In this document: positions 33,371 to 45,559 of the stretch, in pieces | Numbering within the stretch: position 1 is the stretch's first letter | How the letters are laid out: every line of letters starts with the position of its first letter | Source of the DNA: Symbiodinium natans | Lineage: Eukaryota; Sar; Dinophyceae; Suessiales; Symbiodiniaceae | Assembly: GCA_905221605.1 (NCBI GenBank) | Contig: CAJNDS010002478.1 | Span: 232,864 to 296,863 of the forward strand | Direction of reading: 5' to 3' | DNA: 64,000 nt | Translations under genes and position numbers: made by a program | The notes under the pieces: generated by a model | Database searches by the model: none | What the model was told of the DNA's origin: nothing | What the model saw: only the letters and a program-made list of their open reading frames with translations

Positions 33371-34990
33371 CTGCACTCTTGCCAAAGGCCTACAGTCCTC
33401 ACAGCACGGAGCGCATGAAACTCCCTCACAGCTTCCAAATCCGTAGGAGCTCAAAGCCTTCAGAGCTTCTAAAGGCTCAAACAGCAGAAAGCCCCTACGG
33501 AAAGTGCTAGTAATGACTTCAAAGACACTGCATTGTTCTTACTGCAGAAGAGACAAGAAACGCAATCCTTAACTCCGTAAATCCCAATGCTAATCAAAAC
33601 GCGCACCTGAACTACCACACCTTGTGGCCTCTTTGCCAGGTATTCCACACCCCGTCGACCCGCCCAAGCACGGGCCCCAAAGCTGCCGCGAAACCTCAAA
33701 AAGCCCGCGCAGAGCTCTTGATGTGATCAAGTGGTAGGTTCTGTTGGCTGGACGGTTGGGGTTTTTAGCTCCCCCCCCTCAGCCGTGTTCAGAGCTTACT
33801 TCAAAGATCTGATTCAGGTTGTTAAAGGGTTCAGACTTGTGAGCCCCCCCGCTGAGGACCGTCAAGACAGAGCCGAACGACTGGGATCAGTGGTTCGCGA
33901 CTGAGAGAAGGAACTCGGGAGGGCATTGGGCAAAGGATTCCGAAGTCCTCTTCAGACTGATCTTTGGGGCGAGGGCATGGTTCAGGACTGGGTTTGGGAA
34001 AGCCCAGGCATGGACAAAATGAAGATCCGTGGTCCGAGTGGAACGATGCGTGGCAGACTCAGGTACGAGGTCGGGGTTCCGCATGTGCACTGATGTACAC
34101 ACGAGCACCGAAATCGGACAGTGTCTTTTCCAGTGGCTCCCAGTCCGCCGGAGGCGGCGGTTCGGATTGCGGTGCCACCCTTGAGCATCTTACATCTTAT
34201 TGTTGTGCTCACCACGTGGGCCTTCGGGAAACGTGAAGCCACGAATCTACATGTCGCCGGTGGCGTGGAAAACGCAGAGTGCACGCAAAAATGAAGCCTT
34301 CCCGAGGGGCAACCCACAAAAGCAGAAGCTGCGTGTGCATACACACAATAAAGGAGCGTTCCACGCACCTCCCAAGCTAGCGAGTCTCAGGCCTCCACGA
34401 CGACTCTAACTGGTAAGGCTTTACTTGCCTGCAAAGTTAGGCGGATTTTAAGGAGGCCGAGCGTCTTCCTGCCAAGGCCCCTGATAGTGGGAAAAAACCA
34501 CAGAGCTTAGGCTTCGGCATGTCTGGGATGTCGAGCACCCACATGGTTGTATGGCAGGTATGGAGAATTCTGTGAAACGTAAACTCCCTGCTAAGGCAAG
34601 GCAATGACCAGAGCTGGGACTGGGGCGCTGAGCAAAAGCCAGCCGAGCCCGGAGCTTAGCAACTCTTGGGAGGGACATTTTTCAACTCGGCGTGATAGAG
34701 CTTCGGTATCTGAGGTATCTTAGGGAGCGCTTCTTCGGATCCGGGTGTTGGTTGGTGCTGCGTGAGTGGGCGTTCATGTTGTCTACGCGGGCTGGACGGC
34801 ACTGCAATTCGACTTCTCTTAGCTGCGGCTCCCTGTTTAACCCTGGCAGCTTGCGGCGGTGCCCGGTTTGGCCAAGCTCCAAAGCCCTTCTAAGGCCGGC
34901 CGCGCAAACCCTGGAGTTTCAAGCGCTGGGATTGAAGCCTCCCCCGAAGGCCCTGGAGGGCAGACTTTGTGGGGCTTTAGACTTTTGGGG
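33370..34990. other. No secure gene; one candidate exon
   Basis: Near 34013-34061 a plus-strand piece after AG reads HGQNEDPWSEWNDAWQTQ and meets a GTACGAG donor. The W-rich peptide is protein-like but not recognised. The rest appears intergenic or intronic. Confidence 0.3.
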
Positions 34991-35069
34991 CTCTTGGGTG
35001 CTTCCAGCCCTCTTGGGAGCAAGGAAGGATGGCAGGCTTCACATCTAGAACCTAGGACCTCGGAGGTCG

Positions 35070-35240
35070 AGGAGATTTTGAAATTAATTGCTTTTGGGAT
35101 GAGGGCCATCCTTGGGCATATGGCGAGCGAGGGCGAGGGCGAGGGCGAGAGCCCTATCGCAAAAGCACTTGTGTCACACCACAGGCCCAGCAGAAGCAAA
35201 GAAGAAGAAGAGAGGGAGACAGAGAGGGGCCGAGGTGGAG
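35070..35240 (+). CDS. Candidate exon
   Basis: Reads VEEILKLIAFGMRAILGHMA, then a GAGGGC repeat encoding EGEGEGE, then SPIAKALVSHH. The hydrophobic helix followed by an acidic repeat could be part of the gene that contains the acidic tract at 35.7 kb. Not recognised. Confidence 0.3.
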
Positions 35241-35697
35241 AGGGGTAGCCGCTTCCTCAGGTGTTCTAAGCTTTGGAGGGGGCCTGAACTTACGGTGTTT
35301 GACTGTGACCACAGAGGCTCTAAATCCGCCTTTGCTACACTTGACTCCTTATCGTCGCCCTTGGCTGAAGAAGAGGTATTCCCGAAATCTCCGACAACCT
35401 ACAGAAAGCCCGTGGCAAAAGGTTCCAACCATGCCAGTGGTCGGCCAGCCGTGCCCACCGGAAGGCCAGGGGTTGCCACACCGCCCTACAGTAATCCAAA
35501 AACCCCGTCCACCAGTTGAACAGCAAGAAACCATCATGTTTTCAGCCCCATGGAGTGTCATACCTTTGTTCGGCGGAGCAGATTCCCCGATGTCGGGGGT
35601 GTCCTCCCGAACATGGGAACCAAGCTCGGCTTTGACAAAAGCCTTTCTCCGCTCCCTGAACCGGAACATGAGGATGCAAATGAGGATCTGCAATAAG

Positions 35698-35833
35698 ATG
35701 CAGATGATTCTTATGAAGATGAGGATGATGATGAAGAAGAAGATGATGATGATGATGAGGATGAGGATGATGATGATGAAGAAGAAGAAGATTATGATGA
35801 TGCTGATGATGGTGATGATGGTGATGATGGTGC
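35698..35833 (+). CDS. Asp/Glu-rich tract (GAT/GAA trinucleotide repeat), candidate exon
   Basis: A GAT/GAG/GAA repeat of about 135 bp. In one plus frame it encodes an almost pure acidic run (DADDSYEDEDDDEEEDDDD and onward, ending DDGDDGDDG) before a GT donor. An in-frame TAA lies just upstream (35695), so an acceptor at AATAAG would be needed. Acidic runs are typical of histone-binding and HMG-type chromatin proteins. Other frames give poly-Met or poly-His, which are shadows. Confidence 0.4.
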
Positions 35834-36205
35834 AAGCCTGACTTCCTGATACCAGTTCTCGGCCGCCCTGGGCCCAGCCGCAACCGCTGCGCATCTCGAG
35901 GCCCGCCTGAACGTCAAGGGTTTGGAAGTTGCCCTATCCCCGTGGCTTTCATGGTATTTGTGTAGAAGGGTTTCTTCAGAATCCCCGAGTTTGCTTTGGA
36001 CACTGAGAGTCTGCTTCCTGCTGCATCCAACAGGAAAGCGGCCATCGGCTCGTGCACGTGCAAACAATTTCCCTTCTCCCGCTCGCAGTTTCAGGCCGAA
36101 GCAGAACCCCTGCCAGGGGCACGGTCCTCAGTTCCAGGTTTGGGTCGGATGTAGGGCTTAGGGGATTCCAGCCTCGTGCCCGTGCTACCTATTGCAGTGC
36201 CTTGA

Positions 36206-36233
36206 CCCCCCCCCCCCCCCCCCAAAAAAAAAA
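36206..36233. repeat. C18 followed by A10
   Basis: Eighteen C then ten A in the plus strand. Homopolymer lengths may be assembly-dependent. Confidence 0.9.
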
Positions 36234-36399
36234 CGCACTTGAGCAGCCCAGGCCGCAGCCCAAGCCGTGGCCGGAGCATGGGCAGATCGGCCGCTTGGCG
36301 GTTTACTCGAGTTGAGGATTGAGTTTGTGCCAGCTTCCATGTGTGCGTTGGGGATTTGGGCATGACTTGGCTGCGGCGGGATCCCCAGTCGGCAGGTTT

Positions 36400-36560
36400 T
36401 TTGTATATCCCGAAATCCCGAAACAAATCCGGCATCTCACCAAGGTTTCAAAGCATGTCAAAGAGCCCAAAGACCCCAAATGCCCCAAGCGCCTCAACCA
36501 TGCCTTTTACAACATCCCCCCAAAATATCGCAAAACCCTATCTCGCCCGTCTCGAGTCCG
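36400..36560 (+). CDS. Weak HMG-box-like segment
   Basis: The plus frame reads IPKQIRHLTKVSKHVKEPKD, then PKCPKRLNHAFYNIPPKYRK. The run K-D-P-x-x-P-K-R-x3-A-F is the signature start of an HMG box (DPNAPKRPLSAF in typical members). The rest of the box (aromatic and basic positions, GExW) was not found, so it may be in later exons or the match may be chance. It follows the acidic tract at 35.7 kb on the same strand, the order seen in SSRP1-like proteins. Confidence 0.3.
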
Positions 36561-36599
36561 ACATCCTCTGGCGCTAGAGCCGATGACTCCTTGAAATCA

Positions 36600-38430
36600 A
36601 GCTGAGAAAGCCCCAAGGTTGCCCGGGAGCCCTCAGACCATCCAGCTGCAGGCAGGGGAGCATCACTTCGGTGGGTGGAAGAAGAGGGGGGGGGGGGGGT
36701 TGGCTGCAGTATGGCTGGGGAAGGCCCGGAAACTTTTTGTTTGAATTGGGGCTGAGGGTGCTAGCTGCTAGATAGTTGTAGGAGCTTGGACCGAAGCAAG
36801 TGTCTTGCCGAGCTCCGGTGTTCAAGACCTTTTCACCCAAGGCGCTAATGGCCCGAAGCCTGACCTTCTGGATCAGTCGTGAGTTTCTGGACTGCTGAGC
36901 CACTCAAGGCTTTGTCGCGAAAGACGTGCCCACGGAGGCCAACGACGAGCTAGTGGGATCTAGGGTTTGAGTGCTGCGCATTTTGTGTTGTTTGAGGATG
37001 TAGCTCTGGCCCTAATACCCCAAACCCGGTTTTTGAATTTGGACTCAAGGTGTTTGCTCAAGGTGTTTGCTGTTCGTAGTTTGGGAGCACTGTTCGACCG
37101 GCTTGCAGTGAGTGCTGTGGCCTGATGTCGGCGCAGGCGTAGGCTTGATTTCTCAGGCTTACCGTGACCGCTCAATCCTTGCTTTAACACTCCGTCCTTC
37201 CGCTGCCGCGCGTTTTGTCTAGCATCGCCCTGAACAGCCAAAGCCCATGTGGAACACATGTCACTGCCGTAAGACCCCCCTTCTCTTTGGGCTCCACAAG
37301 GTGCTTTGGCAGACAATCTGTGAATTCATGCAGTGGGGCTGCAACGCCCGGCAACCCAGCTGTCCGTCTTTACAGGATTTAGGGTTTAGGGTGTTTGAAC
37401 ACAGCACTATGGTACCACCAAGGAAGATCTGCATCTGTAAGCACAAACAAGACCAAGCGTGAACTGGAATTGTGAAGTAGCAATGCGATCAGATCAATGG
37501 TCAGTGCAGCCTCAGCCGTCTTCTTGAGTAAGTCGCAGCGACAGAGTTTTAAGAAGTAACGGCCGTAACGACAGCAGCAAGACAAGTTGACTCGGCATCC
37601 GAAGCGGCAAGGGCAACCAAGAACAACGAACAACAACAGTCGGAAACCCAACATACGTCTGATGGCGGCAGTTCGCAGAACAGAGAACCCTCTGCCACCC
37701 ACCCCTCCCCGGCTTGGCATGTCAGCTTCTTGGTTTGCTTTCCATCACTTTTGAACAGAGTTTCTCCGCACTCCACGATTGCTATTAGTGTCGTTTGCAG
37801 CCCACTGTGCTTCGAACGGGGCCGAAATCATGAGCATCACAATCTTGGTATCTCAGCTGCTGCAATGTCAGGAAGCTGTTTCCTTCCAGTCCAGCAATCC
37901 CAGAAACCAAGTCGCCCGAAAACCCTTAAACCTCAAGCCTGGTATTCTGAACCCCCAAACGACACCCCGAGTCAAGGCCGAGCCCCCCAAGCCGGTCAGG
38001 TCCTCAACCTGGATCCCTCGGCCGCTGCCGCAGTGCATGAAATGACCCCGATGCAGGCGTGCGAGCGTTTCTCTTGCGTGGTCTCGGAGTTTCGGGTCTA
38101 GGGTCTAGTAGGGTTTAGGGTTTAGGCTTTTCGGGTCTTGAGGACCTTAAGGTGCTGAGGCGAGTTGGGCACCTGCGGCCTCCAAGGCCACTCGATTAGG
38201 GACTTTCCCGTTTCACGTTCGGGTTTCAGGGTTTCGGGCATTCAAAAGAGGCGGCTCTTCTGGGGTGCCATTTTACTCTACGGGGCCCTGTAAGTTTCCC
38301 TTCCGGGGCTTGAGGACTCAGCAGGGACTGCAGTCCTCGAGGTCCTTAGTTGTAGAAAGAAGTTTAGGGTCAAGGTCAGGACTTCGGCAGGAATTAGCAG
38401 AGCTGGGCTAGACATCCTTCTCCGATGCAT
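36600..38430. other. No secure gene
   Basis: Open frames are short. One piece near 38028-38080 reads HEMTPMQACERFSCV after GCAG and meets GTCTCG. Telomere-like strings occur near 37378 and 38097-38130. Confidence 0.25.
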
Positions 38431-38435
38431 CGCAG

Positions 38436-38478
38436 GCGGTGGACGCACTCCGGCTAGCCACTCATGATGAGATACTCG
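38436..38478 (+). CDS. Candidate exon
   Basis: After AG: AVDALRLATHDEIL plus one base, then a GC donor. Coding-like, not recognised. Confidence 0.3.
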
Positions 38479-38718
38479 GCTGCCTTTGGGTGCTTATAAC
38501 GGCAAACCTCTCCCCTGCCACAGATAGTTGAGCAGGGCTTGGGCTTCAAGCAGGGACATCAAGCAGACGAGTTCGGCCTGCACCCAGAAATCGGTTATCT
38601 TCTCTCCGTGCTTTTGGCGGCAAGACGAATCCTCTGCGCCAGAGACTTAACCCAAGGCCTCCTCACGCCCCGTGGCCCTAGGGGGCCGTGCTGATAGTTG
38701 CGAAGCTGTTTCGTAATA

Positions 38719-38905
38719 ATGGCCGTGTCGGAGAAGCAGCTGAGGGACTGCTATGCAGTCCCAGGGGTTGTGCCTTCTGGGTGCTTGCAGCTTGCACTGT
38801 TTAGGAATCCCGGCCAGTTCATCCTCAACTTCAGTTCCCAGCACTGTGGTGTGGCGGGCTTAGCACGTGTAAGTTCTGCAGTGTTTTTTGCACTCAAAGT
38901 TGCTA
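38719..38905 (+). CDS. Candidate start exon
   Basis: ATG in strong context (ATAATGG) begins MAVSEKQLRDCYAVPGVVPS. The frame stays open beyond, but from about 38770 it looks less coding and contains GT sites. Not recognised. Confidence 0.25.
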
Positions 38906-39156
38906 GGACAGGAGGGCTCCAAAACTGCACATTCAGAAGCCCAAATACCGGTGAAAGACAAAAGAGAACCCCTAAACCACAGGATCCTTACCAACCCGCT
39001 AGGCTAGGACTCTTTGAGCAACCTCTCAACTGTAGAAATCTTGGGGTACCCCTTCAAGAGCCAACAGACCTACAGGTTCTATCCGATGTTGGGCTCAGTT
39101 GGGCTCCCTGTACATGCTGGGGTTCTCAATGATCGAATTCGCCGGAGTTTGTGCAG

Positions 39157-39312
39157 GATCGGTCCCTGGACGAAGGCGCTCGGGAGCTCATGAGGAAGCT
39201 GCCAGTGGAGGAGGCTACGGGCTCCGCGGGGTTGCAAAGGGAGCCGTTCATGGGAGGTGATTTCACTCGCAAGGATCCGAGAGTTTGGGTCGTGCTTGGC
39301 TTCCACCTCTGA
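39157..39312 (+). CDS. Candidate exon, possibly terminal
   Basis: After GCAG: DRSLDEGARELMRKLPVEEA, then TGSAGLQREPFMGGDFTRKD and onward to TGA at 39310. Fifty-one codons with GC-ending codon choice and charged, protein-like composition. It could end a gene or carry an internal donor before the stop. No family recognised. Confidence 0.42.
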   Translation, partial: DRSLDEGARELMRKLPVEEATGSAGLQREPFMGGDFTRKDPRVWVVLGFHL

Positions 39313-39573
39313 CAGCTCACAGCCCTAGGCCCTCAAGCCCTCCCAACCCACCCGACTTTTCCATCTGGTGAGATTGGCGGAATACTGACTTCCCATAAAT
39401 CCAGGAGCCCGAAGTCCCCTCGTCCACGGACAGAGCTGATTAGGCGATGCAGCTTTTGAAGAAGCTTCCGGGCACGAAGCCCCGAGCCCGGAGCGGTGTG
39501 GGTTGAGGGTTTGGGAATCAAGGAGTTGCGAGTGGCGGCTATAAATCCCCAAAATCCCAACTGCCATATGTAG

Positions 39574-39710
39574 GAAGCAAGTCGCAAGCGACGAGCTCCA
39601 GGCCTTCGCTAATCACCACGCCAAGACGGCCTTCTTCAAGCCACGAAAAAGAACCTTCCACATCCTTTCCTTAGAGTTGACTGGATGTGAGAACTTTTCT
39701 GACACCAACT
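39574..39710 (+). CDS. Candidate exon
   Basis: After TAG at 39571: KQVASDELQAFANHHAKTAF, then FKPRKRTFH. Protein-like with coding codon choice; the 3' boundary is unclear. Not recognised. Confidence 0.35.
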
Positions 39711-39813
39711 AGAGCATGTGGTGCATCGATCCGCGCAAAACTATGGGGTTAGGGCTTCAGGTTCAGGACCTCAGGAAGGAAGAGCCCTAGCCCTGAACCC
39801 TGAACCCAAGCAG

Positions 39814-39903
39814 TTTGCCAAGGAATCCAAGTGCCTTCGTCATCGGCTACGTGCTCCGCTATCGAAGGGAGGAGCGGACCAAGACAGCAAACTGGCGGAG
39901 TTG
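39814..39903 (+). CDS. Candidate exon with consensus donor
   Basis: Exactly 30 codons between CAG and GTAAGA: FAKESKCLRHRLRAPLSKGG, then ADQDSKLAEL. The GTAAGA is one of the best donor matches in the window, and the following sequence loses coding character after a few codons. Not recognised; the basic-then-acidic composition gives no clear function. Confidence 0.45.
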
Positions 39904-41830
39904 GTAAGAAGTTTCACTGAAGCTGGCGAAGCCTTGCTATATTTTGCGGGGAAGTGTAGGGCCTAAAGTATGCTTAAGTTCTAGGAGGCTTAGGGTGCAA
40001 CGTGTAGGATGAAGGCTTGAGAGCTTCACTTTGCACCTCCAACCACACCACTGTGGTATTGCAGCTTGTCTCTTGCAGTTTAGAAGGTGTGAGAGGAGGC
40101 CCCCCGCAATCCACACATGCAACCGTTCCAAGTGCTTCTTAACCCTGAGCCCGAAGAGTCCTGAACAGCCAGAATGTTACGCCTATGTCTTGAAAGCATG
40201 GGAAATGTTTACTCATGGACTGATTTCACTTCCTGGATCAAATTCAAACCCCAGCGGCCTCGACCCTAAGCTCAGTCTCAAGCTCACTTCTTCAGTCAGT
40301 CTTACGTGGCTATTGGCCTTGAACATGTGATGTCGCCCCCTCAACATAGCAAGGGCAACCCCTCCCGAAGGCTGCAACCCCACCATCTCCGGCAGGCTTA
40401 CTTCAGGTTCAGCTCGCAGCGCACTGTTTTAAAAAAGGTAAGGATATGGCACCTTCCCACCCCCGTCTCCCCATATCTCGTTGCGGGTGGGTGCTCCGTT
40501 ACCCGAGCCGTAGTCAGTGTACAGCGCGGGCACACTCCCAACCTTGAGGGCTGAGGGCCCTACACATCCGTACACCCAGGGAGTTCAATGCGGTGCTGTG
40601 CAGCGCTCTCAGTTCCTTCAGAAGTTGCGTGTGCCTGCCCTAGTTAGTGCGTGCTCAGTGGACTCCAGTGAGCACTGGCAAAATTCGAAACCGGGGCTCG
40701 TGTGTGGTGTCCATGATTGGAGGATGCTGGGGGTGAATTCGGTTAAAGGTTCGTTTCTGCGAGTCCCCTATCAGCTTCGGGGGAATGGGTGGGGCCTGCA
40801 GGGACAGCAGAAAGATCACCAGGGAGGTCAATGCTAGGCACACGAGACGCGATTGTGCCGACATGCGCGAGCCCCATACGTCTTGCGCGATTTGCTTGTG
40901 TGAAAGGGCTGCAAGGATGGCAAGCTGAAGAGCAGCTCTATCCTTTGGAGCTGCTTCTGAAACCGGAAACTCCAAGAACCAACACCCTAAGTCCCAAAGA
41001 CCTGAAACACTGAGCCTGTAGCAGCTCCCTTAAGCATCGGTGCGCCTAAATTGCAGCCTGATTGAATCTCAAGCCTCAGCGCTCTCTCAGCAGGATGCAA
41101 TCCTTCGAGGTGAACGCTTCACTGAAACTTAAGCCCAAACTGAGCATCCTCAACCCCAAATCCAGTTTCGGCCTCTTGCAGGGAGCGAACCCACAATTAG
41201 GTGGTTTCCATGCGGTTAAAAAAGGCAGCAACTGAGAGGGAGGATCCGCGGTTTTGGATTCAGGGCTCAATCTTTGGAGTTTCCCTGTCAAAGCCTCAGC
41301 GTACTTGGTGTAGTTTGTGGACAGAGTTTAGCAACTGCTCGTACTTCTTGCAGGCCATGAGCTTGAACGCTGCATTTGCAGTTGCTGCTGCCTGGCTCAG
41401 CAGCGCCAATGTAACAATGTGCCATAACAAAAATCCCTGCAGCCACAGCATCAAAAAGCACTCCTGGAAACTCAAAGCAGCCAAAGAGTTGACCTGAACC
41501 TGAAAACAAAAAATCCTGAGCTCCAAAATCTCCAGAATTCAGAGAGTGGGATTGGGTACTTGTTCAATCGGGGCCTCTTCAGATAACCCCTTCCAAACCC
41601 CCGACCTCACCAAAACCTGACACATTCCTTGCATGAGCTGTCACAGAAAATATGAAGGAACAGAAGCTAGTGTTTTTTCGGGATGGCTGTCTGCTGTCCA
41701 TGATTGCTTGGCGAGCAGCAGAGCCATGCGCAGCAGGCTTGCTCACAGCAGGGGCGAGTATGCTTTGCCTGTCGGCCGTTTGTTAATTCTTTACCCTTCT
41801 AACTTACAAGACTATTTCTTTATACTTCAG

Positions 41831-42046
41831 AGAGCTAACGAGGCCAAAGAAGGAACATGGAGCAAGACTGGCAACACTGTTACGAAGCTGAACAGACTGC
41901 GTCAACACATCGGCGAAATGTCTTTTGCATTTGTCATCCCATAGCGAATCACACTGGCTGAGGGCTTTGCGATCACGTGTACAAGTTGAGCTGGGATGGT
42001 TGCATTGCGGCTTTCGCTGTTTTCAGGCCAGATCCGCGACGGCAAG
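41831..42046 (+). CDS. Candidate exon pair of an unknown gene
   Basis: Exon 41831-41912 (RANEAKEGTWSKTGNTVTKL, then NRLRQHI plus one base, GC donor) joins 42027-42046 (GQIRDGK, GTGATA donor) with correct phase across a 114-bp intron. The second exon is only 20 nt. The acceptor of the first follows a pyrimidine run (TTTATACTTCAG). The protein is not recognised. Confidence 0.45.
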
Positions 42047-42312
42047 GTGATAGATACCCAAAGCGACTGCTTTTCTTTCTACAACCCATTCTTACAAAAC
42101 TCCCCACAGTACCATACAAATGCCGAAGACAATGTCGATACCTGGAGGGCAGGAAAGCCACCGTGTTTCTAGCTTGGGAGCACAGAGTTTCTAAATTCGC
42201 AGTTTTCAAGCTTAGTCGCGACAACCCCCGACCACCCTTCACGCATGCCTCCCCTACAACCCTTAGGCCCTAAGACCCTCACCGCTCGAGCTACCAGCAG
42301 CTTCTCTTGCAG

Positions 42313-43220
42313 ACAGGTTGCCAACGGCTCTCAACGACACGATCTGGCCGGTACGCGAGGAAAGGGGCTTCGAAGAGACCATGGCTTCAGGTTGAGGATG
42401 AAACGATGCGGCCTTGTTCCTTCTTTTTCAATCGTGGTTGTTTGCCGCCAAAAGCTGAGAACACAGCCAGGTGCAACAGCTGTCATTGATCCACAACCTG
42501 ACACATCGTCATGTTGCCCCTTGGTTGTCCACGCGATGTTGTTCACTCCCCACACAGAGGAGAATCCGTGAGCTGGGCTCATAGCGTCCTGCGGTTGTTG
42601 CTACAGTATGATCCGAAGTTTCATCCCTGTCTTTGGCATGCAAGAGCACTGGCTCATTCGCTCCTCTAGAGAACGAGGCATGGAATCTTCTCCTGCTTTG
42701 GGCTGCTATTCAGACAAAAAGTGCCAGTTGTAGAAGGACTGGAATGAAGGCGGCAGAGACCCTGGAATTCAACTTCATTTTGCAGCCAGGGTCAGCTTGT
42801 TGCAGGATGGCGAAGTGCCCCTGCCGGACGGTTTGCTCCACAACCGAGCGGAGAAGAGGCCCTCCCTGGGGGCCGGAATGAATTAAGGTATGTGCCGAGT
42901 ACGGTTGAATAACGTGCCGAATGAGTGTGGACTTCTGTTTTACGGATTTTTTTACGTTTGGTCTGCCTTTTGGCTGTCTTGGCATACAGGGCTTGCGGAG
43001 GGTTGCGGGCTTGGGGCCTTCTGAAACCCGAAATGAGCTCAGAGGCCCGAGGATTCGCTCCTTTTTCCCTCCTTTCGCGCTCCGAATCTGGCTTCGGAAA
43101 CACCAAAACAAGATTCTCTGGAGCCTAGAGAAGATTCCTGCAGCGCAGGCACGCTGAGGAGGTGGCCGACTGGGCGAAGATCCCTCACCAGGACTGGCGA
43201 GGGCCATCTGCGGGCTAGAC
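42313..43220 (+). CDS. Further candidate exons of the 41.8-kb gene
   Basis: Pieces: 42313-42390 (RLPTALNDTIWPVREERGFE, then ETMAS, GT donor), about 42806-42871 (DGEVPLPDGLLHNRAEKRPS), about 43149-43212 (HAEEVADWAKIPHQDWRG). Each follows AG. The phase between 42046 and 42313 does not match, so at least one boundary or exon is missing. Not recognised. Confidence 0.35.
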
Positions 43221-43489
43221 TTGGGGCTTTGGCGTCACGACGCAGGCACTACAGGTCCTACCGTGCCCTACGTACAGGTCACGTCTTGTGAGTTTTGTGC
43301 CCCCAGAAGCCAGTTTCATCAATAGGATTTTAAAGTAATATGATGGAAGAGAGTTAATGCAGTTTGGACGATGGGACACTGCTTCCATGGGCTCGACCGA
43401 AGATCCCACATCATGCATCATTCGCGATTGTCATGCATGTTCGTGAGGAGGCACGTCAGCTAACGAGTAGTTAAAACGCAATTGGGTTC

Positions 43490-43586
43490 AACAAGCTTCC
43501 ACCCAAGGATTGGCTCAAGTTCACCACGGAGTCAGGCCAGCCGTAGCATGGTGCAGCATGTCATCCGGGGCTTGCTCGAGTGCATG
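43490..43586 (+). CDS. Two competing candidate exons sharing one CAG|GC site
   Basis: The frame to 43535 reads NKLPPKDWLKFTTES and could end at a GC donor there. The same CAG can instead be an acceptor for 43536-43586, exactly 17 codons (ASRSMVQHVIRGLLECM) ending at a GTATGG donor. Both are protein-like; only one is likely to be used, unless they are alternative exons. Confidence 0.35.
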
Positions 43587-44636
43587 GTATGGGGCGGGGA
43601 TTCAGTACATCGCCCCTTCTGCTCAAGACCTTCCAAGTTGTCACTCCAGGTTCTGCAGGGGGTCAAACAGGGACCATACAGCTGGGCGATACCCATATCA
43701 GGTGTGACTCTTAGGTACTGTCGGAGAAACCCGCCCAAACGCGTCCCGAACCTGTTGCTATGGTTTACGGATTAGGGTTTAGCGTCTTGGCTTCGGCTCC
43801 GATGGACCCATAACAGATCGAAGCTCCGAAGCCCCGCGAAGACTCTGAAGAAAGCGGACCTTGTTCCTACAGCTACTAGCGAGTGAAAGCCAGGCGGCCA
43901 AGCCTCAAGCGTCGCATATTCCTTGGCCGCGTTCGCACCGTTTTGGGTGGGCATTGGGGCTTTATGTCGTTTTGGGGTAGTAGCAGGCGATAACTGCCGG
44001 TATCGGGGGGAAACAGCCTTAGGGAAACATGCCTAGGGCGTGCAGGGCGCATCGTCTGGTCTAGGGCCGAAGGCTTTTTGAGGTTCATCCCAAAGAAGCT
44101 TGCCTGCCGCAGAAACCATCGACCGAACAGACCTTTTGTCTTCAGACTGGGCGCGGGGCCCCAGCAGCGGGTTGCCGAAGCTACCAAGGCTTCAGGGTGA
44201 TGTTTAGATGCCTCGTTATGTAACCACATGTTCCCCCTGCCCCCCCCCCCCCCGCCCCCCGGCCGCCAAAGGGCCCGTCCCCCAAGCTTCACAAGATTTC
44301 GGCTTTTATGGGCTGTATTCATCACCAGACCCGGGGCCTTAACCCTTCAACCACCCCCCCCCCACCACATCTTCATCGTATCGAGTCCATAGGACCCATA
44401 GAACCCGAAACTCTGAATCCCACATCCGAAAATGCAAGAAGGTCCGCGCAGAAAACCAGAATGCACAGACTCAGCAGCGCAAGCCGCCAGACCCAGAATT
44501 CAGAATGAAGAGTGTCTCGGTTGCTTTGCTGCTTCGTCACACAGCTCTAGCCCCTGATGGAAGAGAGGTGTGCGAGCCAGGGGTTCCGTGAAGCCTAGTC
44601 CTTGAGACCTTAGGTGCAGAAGACCGACGAGTGCAG

Positions 44637-45130
44637 AGAGCACATGCTGGATCCCGACGGCGAGGCTCACTGGCTGAAGCACAGGGATTAGTGTCACATT
44701 TGTCAACGAATCCAGCATTTCCGAGTAGCTTTGTTTGCCTGAGCCACCGAGATAGCTGAGTTGCTGAACGCTGAAAACCCTGAAGCTCTCAATCGGACAC
44801 CTCCTCCGCACAACCTCCAATAAAATTCCCAGCCTTTTGTTCAGTGATCCTCCCAAGCGGAACGAGAAGTAACTCTGCGTGTGCGAGGGCCTCTCACTGG
44901 GGTTCAAAGTGCAAGGTCTGAGTCTGGAACTCTGACTGTAGTGTTTCTGAAAAAGTCAGGGGGGGCCTCTGGCCTGCAATCGACAGGTGATGGAAGGATC
45001 TAATCCTGGGGAAGGTTCACCGGCTCAGGTACCAGAAAAGTTTCGGAGACTTTACTGAAGGAGTGCAAGTCTGCGGCCACCTTCTGGGCCTGCCATTCAA
45101 GAATTATGCCTTCGATTCCCGTCCGCGCAT
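44637..45130 (+). CDS. Candidate exons of an unknown gene
   Basis: 44637 to about 44695 reads EHMLDPDGEAHWLKHRD and then TAG. 45029 to about 45125 reads YQKSFGDFTEGVQVCGHLLG, then LPFKNYAFDSRPRMKHA. Both follow AG and look coding. The minus strand also has a 135-codon open frame over 44500-44907, which I treat as a shadow. Not recognised. Confidence 0.33.
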
Positions 45131-45559
45131 GAAGCATGCAAACCCAGCTGAGAATCCGAAGACCTAGAGCCACCTGAAGACACTAAAGGTCTAAGAGGTC
45201 TCAAGCCTCCTAAGCGCCCTGCAGCTCCGCAGAAGGAAGCGCCAAAAACAAGCCTTCCAAGCCACTTCTAGGCCCAAAGCCCTGAGAATGTCGCGTAGGC
45301 GGCAACAAGCACCAACGATTAGCCAACTGTTCGCATGAGTGGATCAACAAAATCGTGTCTGAAGATGAGAAAACCTCTCTCAACTCCGCACTCCATTGCA
45401 ATCCCAAAGTCTGATCTTCTACCTGTTCCACCTGCCTCTACAGACTCTAAAGCTGCCCCTCGAAACCTGCGCTAGGCTGTGTCCGAGCCCCAGCAGCGAT
45501 TTCGTCCAGTGCCTTCTGGGAGCCCAGGAGCCCTCAATATGCGACCCTCAACTTCCCTA

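Noticed and set aside
35299-35841. Poly-Met, poly-Ile and poly-His ORFs over the GAT/GAA repeat
   Set aside because: Frame shadows of a trinucleotide repeat; only the Asp/Glu frame is biologically plausible.
45090-45130. tRNA T-loop-like CTTCGATTCCCG
   Set aside because: No matching acceptor, D or anticodon arms at proper spacing; the segment reads as a protein exon instead.
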